This document shows, piece by piece, positions 15,468 to 23,988 of a stretch of DNA of 64,000 bases (within the stretch, counting starts at the first letter, position 1; the number at the start of each line of letters is the position of its first letter). The notes below the pieces were generated by a model. The model saw only the letters and a program-made list of their open reading frames with translations, did not search any database and was not told the DNA's origin. The stretch is from Nocardia mikamii NBRC 108933 (GTDB lineage Bacteria > Actinomycetota > Actinomycetes > Mycobacteriales > Mycobacteriaceae). Position numbers and translations under genes: made by a program. The DNA lies in the NCBI RefSeq assembly GCF_001613505.1, contig NZ_BDCM01000014.1:620001-684000 (forward strand), written 5' to 3'.

Positions 15468-18400
15468 TCAGCGAGGCACCTCCGACTGCGCTCCCACACC
15501 GCTGACCATGCTGCGGACCTGCCGCGCCGCGACCGACAGCGTCGCCAGATCGTGTGCTCCGGAGGCGAACAGTTCCGACAGCGCCGCCCGCGCGCGGCCG
15601 AGCCGGGACTGGTTCTTCGACTCCCAGTACGCGATCTTCTCCTCCGCGGTCTCCTCCGGATCACCGGCGGACAGCACATCGAGGGTCAGCGATCGCAGTG
15701 ACCCGTACATATCGTCGCGCAGGGCGAGCCGGGCCAGGGCGTGCCAGCGATCGCCGCGCTCCAGATGGCTCACGGCCTGCAGCAGCCAATCGATCTTGAG
15801 GTGCTCGTTGAGCGCGTAGTAGAGCGCACCGACCTCTTCGCCACTGCGGTCGGTGATATCCGCGATATCGACGACGTCGAGCAGCGGGAACAGGTTGAGC
15901 AGACCGAAGACCTCGGTGGCCAGATCCTCCGGTACACCACGCGAGACGATCTTGGCCGAGGCTTCGGACAACGTGTCGAGGTGGTGGCCGCGCAACCATC
16001 CCGGGACCTTCGGCGCCAGTTCGCGGACCGGACCGCTGTAGCGGTGGATTTCGGCGCCGACCGCGACCGGCTGCGGTCGGTTGCTCAGCAACCAGCGCGA
16101 CGCGCGGTCCAGGGTCCGCTTGGTTTCCAGCTCCAATTCGTCCTTCACCGCCGTCGGGACGTCGGCGGCGCGAATGCGCTGCCACAGCGAATGCAGGTCG
16201 AAGATCTGGCTGGTGGCCGCGAAGGCGCGCACCACATCGGTTGCGCTGGCGCCGATTTCCTCGTTGAGCCGGTGCGCATAGGTGATGCCACCGAGGTCGA
16301 CCATCTCGTTCACCACCATCGTGGTGACGATCTCGCGTCGCAGCCGGTGACGTTTGATGGCTCCGCCGAATCGCTGGCGCAACGCCGCCGGGAAGTATTT
16401 CGGCAGCCGCGCGGCGAAGTACGCGCTGTCGGGCAGATCGCTGTCGAGGAGATCGGCCTTCAGCGACAACTTCACATGGGCGAGGAGATTCGCCAGTTCC
16501 GGCGAGGTGAGACCGGTCCCGGCCTCCGCGCGGCGAGCGAGTTCCTTCGTCGAGGGCAGGGCTTCCAGTTCCCGATCCAGACCCCGCCGCTGTTCCAGGT
16601 CCTCGATCACTCGCATGTGCACGTTGAGCATGCGCGGCGCCTCGGTGCGCGACATCCCCATCAGGTAGTTCTGGGAGACGTTGTCCCGCAACACCATGTC
16701 CGAAACGTCGTCGGTCATCGAGGACAGCAGCGGGTTGCGGTCGCCGACCGGCAGTTCACCGGCGGAGACGACCCCGTCCAGCAGCACCTTGATATTGACC
16801 TCGTGGTCCGAGCAGTCGACGCCGGCGGAATTGTCGAGGGCGTCGGTATTACATTTGCCCCCGAGTTTGCAGAATTCGATTCGTCCCAATGCGGTGACGC
16901 CGAGGTTGCCACCCTCGCCGATGACGCGCACGCGCAGATCACTCGCATTCACGCGCACCGCGTCATTGGACTTGTCGCCGACATCGCCGTTCGACTCCGT
17001 ACCGGCCTTGATATAGGTACCGATCCCGCCGTTCCACAGCAATTGCACCGGTGCCCGCAGAATGGCCCGGATCATGTCCGGCGGAGACAGCGAGACGACA
17101 TCCTCGTCGAGGCCGAGGGCGCTCCTGACCTGCGGGCTCACCGGAACGGCCTTCACGGTGCGATCCCAGACACCGCCGCCCTCGCTGATCAGTGAGGTGT
17201 CGTAATCCGCCCACGACGACCGCGCCAACCCGAACAACCGCTTCCGCTCCGCGAACGACGACCCCGCCACCGGATCCGGATCGATGAAAATATGCCGATG
17301 ATCGAACGCCGCCACCAACCGAATGTGCTCCGACAACAACATCCCGTTACCGAACACATCCCCCGACATATCCCCGACACCCACCACCGTGAACTCCTCA
17401 CGCTGGGTATCGACATTCATCTCCGCGAAATGCCGCTTGACACTCTCCCACGCACCCTTCGCGGTAATCCCCATCGCCTTGTGGTCGTACCCCGCCGAAC
17501 CACCCGACGCGAACGCATCACCCAACCAGAAACCGTATTGCTTGGCGACGTCGTTGGCGATATCGGAAAACGTGGCCGTGCCCTTGTCCGCCGCGACCAC
17601 GAGATAGGTGTCGTCACCGTCGCGCCGCACCACCCGCGCCGGCGGAATCACCTCACCACTGGCGTGGTCGACATTGTCTGTCACATCCAGCAGACCGCTG
17701 ATGAAGGTGCGATAGCACTCCACCCCTTCGCCCTGCAGCGCCTGGCGATCGGTCGCCGGATCGCCACTGGGCGCCGGCGGACGCTTCACCACGAATCCGC
17801 CCTTCGCGCCCACGGGCACGATCACCGCGTTCTTCACCGCCTGCGCCTTCACCAGCCCCAGAATCTCGGTCCGGAAATCCTCCAGGCGATCCGACCAGCG
17901 CAGACCACCGCGCGCCACCGGACCGAAACGCAGATGGACGCCCTCGACCCGCGGCGAGTACACGAAGATCTCGAACTGTGGCCGCGGACGCGGTAGCTCC
18001 GAAATCGCGTGCGGCTCAACCTTCATCGACAGATACTCACGCGGCCGGCCATCGGCGTCGACCACGTAGTAGTTGGTGCGCAGCGTGGCGGTGACGACAC
18101 CGAGAATGGCTCGCAGAATACGGTCGGCATCCAGGCTCACCACCTCGTTGATCCGTTTGCGCACCGCGGCACGCAGCTCGTCCGCACGGTCCGAGGAGGC
18201 CGAATCGGGATCGAACATCGCCTCGAACAGTCCGACGAACAGCTGCGCGATATCCGGTGAGGCGAGCAGAACGCGAGCGATATTGGCCTGACTGTACGGA
18301 AAGTCCGCCTGCTGCAAGTACTTCGAGTAGGCGCGCAGAACCGATACCGACCGCCATTGCAGTCCGGCACGCAACACCAACTCGTTGAGCGGATCGCTTT

Positions 18401-20369
18401 CCGCCCGGCCGTGCCACAGGGCGTCGAACGCCTCGGTGAAGCGCTCACGCAACCCGCGTTCCTGTGCATGGAGGACATCGAGCCGGTCGGCGGTTTCCAC
18501 CAATTCGGCATCCATGTTGCGGTCCAACGACATTCGCAGCAGGTCGGGTCGCGCCTGCAAGCCGAAATCGTAGATCCACGCCATCCTGCCGTCGCCGAAC
18601 TCGACCTCGTAGGGCCGTTCGTCGACCACCTCCACACCCAGGCTCTGCAGCAGCGGCAGCACCTGGCTCAGCGAGATACCGCCGCCCACGTACAGGGTGA
18701 ATCGCCAGGACCCGGGCTCGGCACCCGGCCTGCGATACAGATGCTGATCGATGGCCTCGCCGCCGAGGCGCTCCAGCCGAACGATGTCGGCCAGCGCCCG
18801 GGAGGGCTCGAAATCCTCCTTGTACCCGTCCGGCAGCGCGGCCGCATAGCGTTGCACGACAGCCGGATCCAGCACCGTGGACCGGGCCACCTCGTCGCGC
18901 AGGTGATCGTCCCAGGTGCGGCTGGCCTCGGCGAGCAGATTCTGAATCCGCAACCTGTTGGTCTCGGACGTGTCCACCCGCGTTCCCGGTTCGGGGAGAT
19001 GCACGGTGAAATACACACTGGCGAGCTCGTTTTCGGACACTCGCGCCGAATAGTCGATCGATTCACCACCCAGTTCGCGCACCAGGATGTCCTGGATCTC
19101 GAGCCGGACCCGGGTGGTGTAGCGGTCACGCGGCAGATACACCATGGCGGCCACGAAGCGACCGTAGGAGTCCTGGCGGAGGAACAACCGCACCTGTCGG
19201 CGAATCCCCACGCTCAGCACGGCGCTGGCGGTGCGGCGCATCGTGTCGATGTCGGAGGAGAACAGTTCGGTGCGGGGGAAGGACTGGATCACCTCGAGCA
19301 TCGCCTGGCCCGAGAACGATTCCAGATCGAATCCGCACTGTTCGATCACGGTGCGCACCCGCCGCGCGATCACCGGGATGTCGAGAACGTTCTCGTGCAG
19401 GGCGGCGACGGTGAACACGCCGATGAACAGATGTTCGCCGACGACCGCGCCCGAGGCGTCGGATTCCGCGACGCCGACGAAATACGGGTAGACCGAGCGG
19501 TGCACCGTCGCCGGGACCAGCCCCTGGGTGAGCATCAGCAGGGGGCGGCGGCCGCCGTTGCCCGGAACCTGGAAGTCGGTACCGACGTTGGGTCGCAGCA
19601 CACCGAGGCAACTGTCCGGCACGACAACGGATTTCGTGTCCGCTCCGGCCGTGGGGCGACGCTGGTAGCGGGCGTAGCCGAGGAGGGTGAAATGCCCGTC
19701 GGCCAGCCACTCCAGCAGATGCGCGCAGTCGATCAGGTCGACGACCGGGTACGGCGAGGTCCCCGCGTCCGCCGTGCGGATCAGCTCGTGGGCGAGGCGA
19801 TCCTGCACCGCGCGCATCGCTTCGGTATCGCCGATGACCTGCCGCACGTCGGTGAGCACATCGGGCACCTCGGACTCGATGCGTTCGAGAACGTCCCGGC
19901 TCGTGGATGGGTGTAGCTGGACGTGAATCCACGATTCCCGCAAGCCGGTGACGCCGTTGCCGTCGACCTCGTGCGGCGCCGCGGAGTGCAACCGCCCCTC
20001 GTCGTCGCGCATCACCTCGAAGATCGGGTGGATCACTTCACTGACGGTGACACCGATCCGGGTCAGGGCGGAGGCCACCGACTCGACGAGCAGACGCATA
20101 TCGTCGGTGACCAGTTGCACCGCCGCCCCGATGCCACTGCCGTCGTCCGGGTGGTAGACCCGCACGCGCGCCGTGCCCGCAGGACGTTGCAAGCCCAGTT
20201 CGAGATGCCTTCGGAAGACCAGCGCCGAACTTCCGGTGATCGCACAGTCCACATCGCCGGCATCCACGTGACGGAAGTACGCCGACTCGAGCGTTGCGAG
20301 TTCTCCCCGCAGCGGCTCCGGCAGACTCTCCGCCCACGCGTTACTGGACAATTCGGACGAGACCGTCAT
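15468..20369 (-). CDS. gdh: NAD-specific glutamate dehydrogenase, large (180 kDa class)
   Basis: A 1633-residue enzyme of the large GDH class (compare Rv2476c, about 1620 residues), interconverting glutamate and 2-oxoglutarate plus ammonia with NAD, mainly in the catabolic direction. The N-terminal third is the regulatory ACT-like region; the catalytic core around residues 770-1150 contains RFGPVARGGLRWSDR, VGAKGGFVVKRP and EGGNLGVTALGRIEF. The ATG start is followed by TVSSELSSN. About 0.85 kb of the catalytic core (about 17207-18050) uses a strikingly different codon set from the rest of the gene. In mycobacteria this GDH is controlled by GarA binding, not by operon context. Confidence 0.96.
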   Translation of the reverse strand: MTVSSELSSNAWAESLPEPLRGELATLESAYFRHVDAGDVDCAITGSSALVFRRHLELGLQRPAGTARVRVYHPDDGSGIGAAVQLVTDDMRLLVESVASALTRIGVTVSEVIHPIFEVMRDDEGRLHSAAPHEVDGNGVTGLRESWIHVQLHPSTSRDVLERIESEVPDVLTDVRQVIGDTEAMRAVQDRLAHELIRTADAGTSPYPVVDLIDCAHLLEWLADGHFTLLGYARYQRRPTAGADTKSVVVPDSCLGVLRPNVGTDFQVPGNGGRRPLLMLTQGLVPATVHRSVYPYFVGVAESDASGAVVGEHLFIGVFTVAALHENVLDIPVIARRVRTVIEQCGFDLESFSGQAMLEVIQSFPRTELFSSDIDTMRRTASAVLSVGIRRQVRLFLRQDSYGRFVAAMVYLPRDRYTTRVRLEIQDILVRELGGESIDYSARVSENELASVYFTVHLPEPGTRVDTSETNRLRIQNLLAEASRTWDDHLRDEVARSTVLDPAVVQRYAAALPDGYKEDFEPSRALADIVRLERLGGEAIDQHLYRRPGAEPGSWRFTLYVGGGISLSQVLPLLQSLGVEVVDERPYEVEFGDGRMAWIYDFGLQARPDLLRMSLDRNMDAELVETADRLDVLHAQERGLRERFTEAFDALWHGRAESDPLNELVLRAGLQWRSVSVLRAYSKYLQQADFPYSQANIARVLLASPDIAQLFVGLFEAMFDPDSASSDRADELRAAVRKRINEVVSLDADRILRAILGVVTATLRTNYYVVDADGRPREYLSMKVEPHAISELPRPRPQFEIFVYSPRVEGVHLRFGPVARGGLRWSDRLEDFRTEILGLVKAQAVKNAVIVPVGAKGGFVVKRPPAPSGDPATDRQALQGEGVECYRTFISGLLDVTDNVDHASGEVIPPARVVRRDGDDTYLVVAADKGTATFSDIANDVAKQYGFWLGDAFASGGSAGYDHKAMGITAKGAWESVKRHFAEMNVDTQREEFTVVGVGDMSGDVFGNGMLLSEHIRLVAAFDHRHIFIDPDPVAGSSFAERKRLFGLARSSWADYDTSLISEGGGVWDRTVKAVPVSPQVRSALGLDEDVVSLSPPDMIRAILRAPVQLLWNGGIGTYIKAGTESNGDVGDKSNDAVRVNASDLRVRVIGEGGNLGVTALGRIEFCKLGGKCNTDALDNSAGVDCSDHEVNIKVLLDGVVSAGELPVGDRNPLLSSMTDDVSDMVLRDNVSQNYLMGMSRTEAPRMLNVHMRVIEDLEQRRGLDRELEALPSTKELARRAEAGTGLTSPELANLLAHVKLSLKADLLDSDLPDSAYFAARLPKYFPAALRQRFGGAIKRHRLRREIVTTMVVNEMVDLGGITYAHRLNEEIGASATDVVRAFAATSQIFDLHSLWQRIRAADVPTAVKDELELETKRTLDRASRWLLSNRPQPVAVGAEIHRYSGPVRELAPKVPGWLRGHHLDTLSEASAKIVSRGVPEDLATEVFGLLNLFPLLDVVDIADITDRSGEEVGALYYALNEHLKIDWLLQAVSHLERGDRWHALARLALRDDMYGSLRSLTLDVLSAGDPEETAEEKIAYWESKNQSRLGRARAALSELFASGAHDLATLSVAARQVRSMVSGVGAQSEVPR

Positions 20370-20517
20370 TTTTTCGCCAACTCCCTCGGATTCGGTTCCG
20401 CAACAAAGTGACGCCGGAATCGAGCGTAGCTGCGCAGCCGAGGCCCCGGGGTGGATTCCTTCTAAACCCTCGGCGACGCTCAGCTACCTCGAACGGGCCG
20501 GTTGGTACGCCCGCGCT

Positions 20518-20549
20518 CGTGGCCTACACCGAGACCGGGGTAGGCCACG
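20518..20549 (-). terminator. Hairpin terminator after ettA
   Basis: A 13-bp stem with one mismatch (CGTGGCCTACACC at 20518-20530, GGGGTAGGCCACG at 20537-20549) and a 6-nt loop lies about 65 bp past the ettA stop, before the gdh promoter. Confidence 0.55.
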
Positions 20550-20615
20550 ATGACGTTGCGCCCCAGAATGATTGACGCATGTCCGGGTTGTCGGCCGACT
20601 GCGCGAGCCGGAAGA

Positions 20616-22292
20616 TCAGTCGCGAGTCAGCTTACGGTGGGTAACCCGATGCGGACGGGCCGCCTCCGGGCCCAGGCGCTCGACCTTGTTGGCCTCATAG
20701 GCCTCGAAGTTGCCCTCGAACCAGAACCACTGGGCCGGATTCGAGTCGTCGCCTTCCCACGCCAGGATGTGGGTGCAGGTGCGGTCGAGGAACCACCGGT
20801 CGTGGGAAATGACCACGGCGCAACCCGGGAAGTTCTCCAGCGCGTTCTCCAGCGAGCCGAGGGTCTCCACATCGAGGTCGTTGGTGGGCTCGTCGAGCAG
20901 GATCAGGTTGCCGCCCTGCTTGAGGGTCAGCGCCAGATTCAAGCGGTTGCGCTCACCACCGGACAGCACTCCGGCCGGCTTCTGCTGGTCGGGGCCCTTG
21001 AAACCGAAGGCGGAAACGTATGCGCGCGAAGGCATTTCCTGATTGCCGACCTCGATGTAGTCGAGCCCGTCGGACACCACCTGCCAGACCGTCTTCTTCG
21101 GATCGATACCCGCGCGGTTCTGGTCCACATAGCTCAGCTTCACGGTGTCGCCGACCTTGACCTCGCCGCTGTCGGGCTGCTCGAGTCCGACGATGGTCTT
21201 GAACAGCGTCGACTTACCGACACCGTTCGGGCCGATTACGCCGACGATGCCGTTGCGCGGCAGGGTGAACGACAGATCCTTGATCAGCTGCCGGTCGCCG
21301 AAGCCCTTGTCCAGGTGCTCGACCTCGACGACCACGTTGCCCAGGCGCGGACCGTGCGGAATCTGGATCTCCTCGAAGTCCAGCTTGCGCATCTTCTCCG
21401 CTTCGGCGGCCATCTCCTCGTAGCGACCGAGACGGGCCTTGTTCTTGGCCTGGCGGGCCTTGGCGCCCGAACGCACCCAGGCCAGTTCCTCCTTGAGCCG
21501 CTTCTGCAGCTTCTGGTCCTTCTTGCCCTGCACCTCGAGCCGTTCGGCCTTCTTCTCCAGATAGGTGGAGTAGTTGCCCTCGTAGGGGTAGGCCCGGCCG
21601 CGGTCGAGCTCGAGGATCCAGCCGGCGACGTTGTCCAGGAAGTACCGGTCGTGCGTGACGGCGAGGACAGCGCCCTGGTACTGGGCCAGATGCTGTTCGA
21701 GCCAGTTGACGCTCTCGGCGTCGAGGTGGTTGGTGGGTTCGTCGAGCAGCAGCAGATCCGGCTTGCTCAGCAACAGCTTGCACAGCGCCACCCGGCGGCG
21801 CTCACCACCGGAGAGGTTGCCGACCGGCTCGTCCGGCGGCGGGCAGCGCAGCGCGTCCATGGCCTGCTCGAGCTGGGAGTCGATATCCCATGCGTCGGCG
21901 TGGTCCAGATCCTCCTGCAGCTTGCCCATTTCGTCCATGAGCTCGTCGGAGTAATCGGTGGCCATGAGTTCGGCGATCTCGTTGAAGCGGTCCAGCTTCA
22001 CCTTGATCTCGCCGAGGCCCTCCTCCACGTTGCCGCGAACGGTCTTCTCCTCGTTCAGCGGCGGCTCCTGCTGCAGGATGCCGACCGTCGCTCCGGGCGC
22101 CAGGAACGCGTCACCGTTGTTGGGCTGGTCCAGTCCGGCCATGATCTTCAGCACGCTCGATTTACCGGCGCCGTTCGGACCGACGACGCCGATTTTGGCG
22201 CCCGGAAGGAAGTTCAAGGTCACATCGTCGAGGACGACCTTGTCGCCATGCGCCTTGCGAACTTTCTTCATCTGGTAAATGAACTCAGCCAT
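20616..22292 (-). CDS. ettA: Energy-dependent translational throttle protein EttA (ABC-F ATPase)
   Basis: A 558-residue ABC-F protein with two ATPase domains: Walker A GPNGAGKS (residues 38-45) and GPNGVGKS (about residue 355), signatures LSGGERRRVAL and LSGGERNRLNL, and Walker B LLLLDEPTNHLD and LILLDEPTNDLD. The charged linker KKAERLEVQGKKDQKLQKRL between them is the P-site tRNA interaction motif. There are no membrane segments. EttA gates the first elongation cycle by binding the ribosomal E site according to the ATP/ADP ratio. Length and order (gdh-ettA-ssb) match Rv2477c. Confidence 0.96.
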   Translation of the reverse strand: MAEFIYQMKKVRKAHGDKVVLDDVTLNFLPGAKIGVVGPNGAGKSSVLKIMAGLDQPNNGDAFLAPGATVGILQQEPPLNEEKTVRGNVEEGLGEIKVKLDRFNEIAELMATDYSDELMDEMGKLQEDLDHADAWDIDSQLEQAMDALRCPPPDEPVGNLSGGERRRVALCKLLLSKPDLLLLDEPTNHLDAESVNWLEQHLAQYQGAVLAVTHDRYFLDNVAGWILELDRGRAYPYEGNYSTYLEKKAERLEVQGKKDQKLQKRLKEELAWVRSGAKARQAKNKARLGRYEEMAAEAEKMRKLDFEEIQIPHGPRLGNVVVEVEHLDKGFGDRQLIKDLSFTLPRNGIVGVIGPNGVGKSTLFKTIVGLEQPDSGEVKVGDTVKLSYVDQNRAGIDPKKTVWQVVSDGLDYIEVGNQEMPSRAYVSAFGFKGPDQQKPAGVLSGGERNRLNLALTLKQGGNLILLDEPTNDLDVETLGSLENALENFPGCAVVISHDRWFLDRTCTHILAWEGDDSNPAQWFWFEGNFEAYEANKVERLGPEAARPHRVTHRKLTRD

Positions 22293-22367
22293 GTAGGAAA
22301 GCCTATCGGTGTCGGAACCAGTGGGTCGAAACGGAGGACCGCGCGAGCGGAGCAGAGGTAACGGTAG

Positions 22368-22877
22368 TCATCCGGCGTCGGCGGCCGCCGCGGAGACCGG
22401 ATCGACGGTAGTCGATCCCGCGCCCGCCGCAGGGCCGGACTCGCCCGGCGGCACCTCGGGCGCCGCGTCGTCCCCTCCGGGGACAACGTGTAGGTCCGGG
22501 CCGAAGTTCCGGGCGCCGCCCCGCCGCATCACCGGCGCCGTACAACGGCCCAGGTCTGGACCCAGCGCGGCGGCTCGCATCTCGAGGTCGTGGCGTTGCA
22601 CACCTTCCCTGGTCCGGTACTCGTTGGTGCGCAGCTGACCGTAGGCGATGATCGGATCGCCGCGACGGATGGAGGCGTCGACCCCCTCCACCAGTCGCCG
22701 CCAGCAGGTCACCGTCAGGAACAAGGTGCCGCCGTCCACCCAGCCGCCGGTATCGCGATCGAAGCGGCGGGCATTGCTGGCCATCCGGAAACTGACCACC
22801 TGCTCCCCGCCGGGCAGACTCCGCCGTACCGGATGTGTGACGACGGTGCCGATGACGGCGGTATTCGCCTCGTACAT
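22368..22877 (-). CDS. Single-stranded DNA-binding protein, SsbB-like paralog
   Basis: A 169-residue OB-fold protein (compare Rv2478c). The core VGTVVTHPVRRSLPGGEQ, VSFRMASNARR, LFLTVTCWRRL and DPIIAYGQLRTNEYRT follows SSB. The tail is short and Pro/Gly/Ala-rich and lacks the acidic DDDIPF-type tip that the housekeeping SSB uses to recruit partners, so this is the second, specialised SSB, likely for recombination or competence-like roles. It is upstream of ettA by 75 nt in the same direction. Confidence 0.85.
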   Translation of the reverse strand: MYEANTAVIGTVVTHPVRRSLPGGEQVVSFRMASNARRFDRDTGGWVDGGTLFLTVTCWRRLVEGVDASIRRGDPIIAYGQLRTNEYRTREGVQRHDLEMRAAALGPDLGRCTAPVMRRGGARNFGPDLHVVPGGDDAAPEVPPGESGPAAGAGSTTVDPVSAAAADAG

Positions 22878-23037
22878 GATTGTCCCCCTTCACATTTCGA
22901 CTGTCCCCGTCCGTGGCGCCGCGGCTGCCGTGACTTGTTCAGCGTCGCCGATTCCGCGGTTCGTCACCAGTGCCGAATGCGGAATTGTGGACAACTCGCA
23001 CAGGTGTGAACAGACGTCGTTTCCGAAGTTCGCGTCG

Positions 23038-23988
23038 CTAGAGGTTGCTCACATCGGTATTGGCGCCGCACAGCACGATCACCGGCCGCTCGCCGGGTTC
23101 GGGAACATAGGCCCCGCTCTGCACGGCGGCCAGTGCCACCGCGCCCGCCGGTTCCACGACCAGACGGAATTCCCGCCACAAATATTCGCGGGCCATCGCG
23201 ATCGCATCGTCGCCCACCAGGACCGAGCCGACGCCGTAGCGGATCGCGGTGTCGAGTGCGATGTCACCGATCCTGGTGGCACCCAGCGCATCCGCCGCGA
23301 TGCTGTCGACCGGCACATCGACCGGGCGTCCCGCCGACAGCGCCGCGTACAGCGTCGGCGCGCCCTTGGGTTCGACGCCGATCACCCGCGACCGCGGACC
23401 GAGCGCGATGGCGATACCGGCCATCAGTCCCCCGCCGCCGACCGCCATCAGCACCGGCGGCCGCCCACGCACCTGGCGTTCGATTTCGAGTCCGACCACA
23501 CCGGCTCCGGCGACCACGGCGGGCAGATCGTAGGCGTGCAGTTGCAGCGCGTTGCGCTCCGCGGTCACCGCGTCGGCGTGGCGCTTGGATTCGGCATAGG
23601 TCGTTCCATGCCACAGCACCTCCGCGCCGTACCCCCACATCGCCGCGACCTTGGTGTGCGGTGCGGTTTCCGGGACGACGACGGTACAGGGGCGCCCGCG
23701 CAGCGCACAGGCCAGTGCCGCGGCGATACCGGCGTTGCCACCCGAGGCGATCACCACCGGACGGCCGTCGTCCGCCGACTGCAGCAACGCGTTCAGGCTG
23801 CCCCGCACCTTGAACGTGCCGCCGTGCTGCAGATGTTCGAGCTTCAGAGTGACCTTGACCGGCCCCTCGGGACCGGCCACCTCGGTGTGGAACACGGGCG
23901 TGACCCGCACGTCGTTACCCAGCCGCTCGCGGGCGGCCCGGATATCGGCGCGAAAAAGGCGCGGAATCCGCGCGGGCGCCTCGGTCAC
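23038..23988 (-). CDS. PLP-dependent threonine/serine dehydratase-like enzyme
   Basis: A 316-residue fold-type II PLP enzyme. The Schiff-base lysine lies in GGTFKVRGSLNAL (about residue 55), the phosphate-binding loop is ASGGNAGIAAALA, and a glycine-rich AVGGGGLMAGIA follows. There is no C-terminal regulatory ACT domain, so it resembles catabolic threonine/serine dehydratases or racemases. The GTG start overlaps the stop of the upstream membrane gene by 4 nt (GTGA), with GAGGTG as ribosome binding site, so translation is coupled to it. The functional link to that neighbour is unclear. Confidence 0.85.
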   Translation of the reverse strand: MTEAPARIPRLFRADIRAARERLGNDVRVTPVFHTEVAGPEGPVKVTLKLEHLQHGGTFKVRGSLNALLQSADDGRPVVIASGGNAGIAAALACALRGRPCTVVVPETAPHTKVAAMWGYGAEVLWHGTTYAESKRHADAVTAERNALQLHAYDLPAVVAGAGVVGLEIERQVRGRPPVLMAVGGGGLMAGIAIALGPRSRVIGVEPKGAPTLYAALSAGRPVDVPVDSIAADALGATRIGDIALDTAIRYGVGSVLVGDDAIAMAREYLWREFRLVVEPAGAVALAAVQSGAYVPEPGERPVIVLCGANTDVSNL

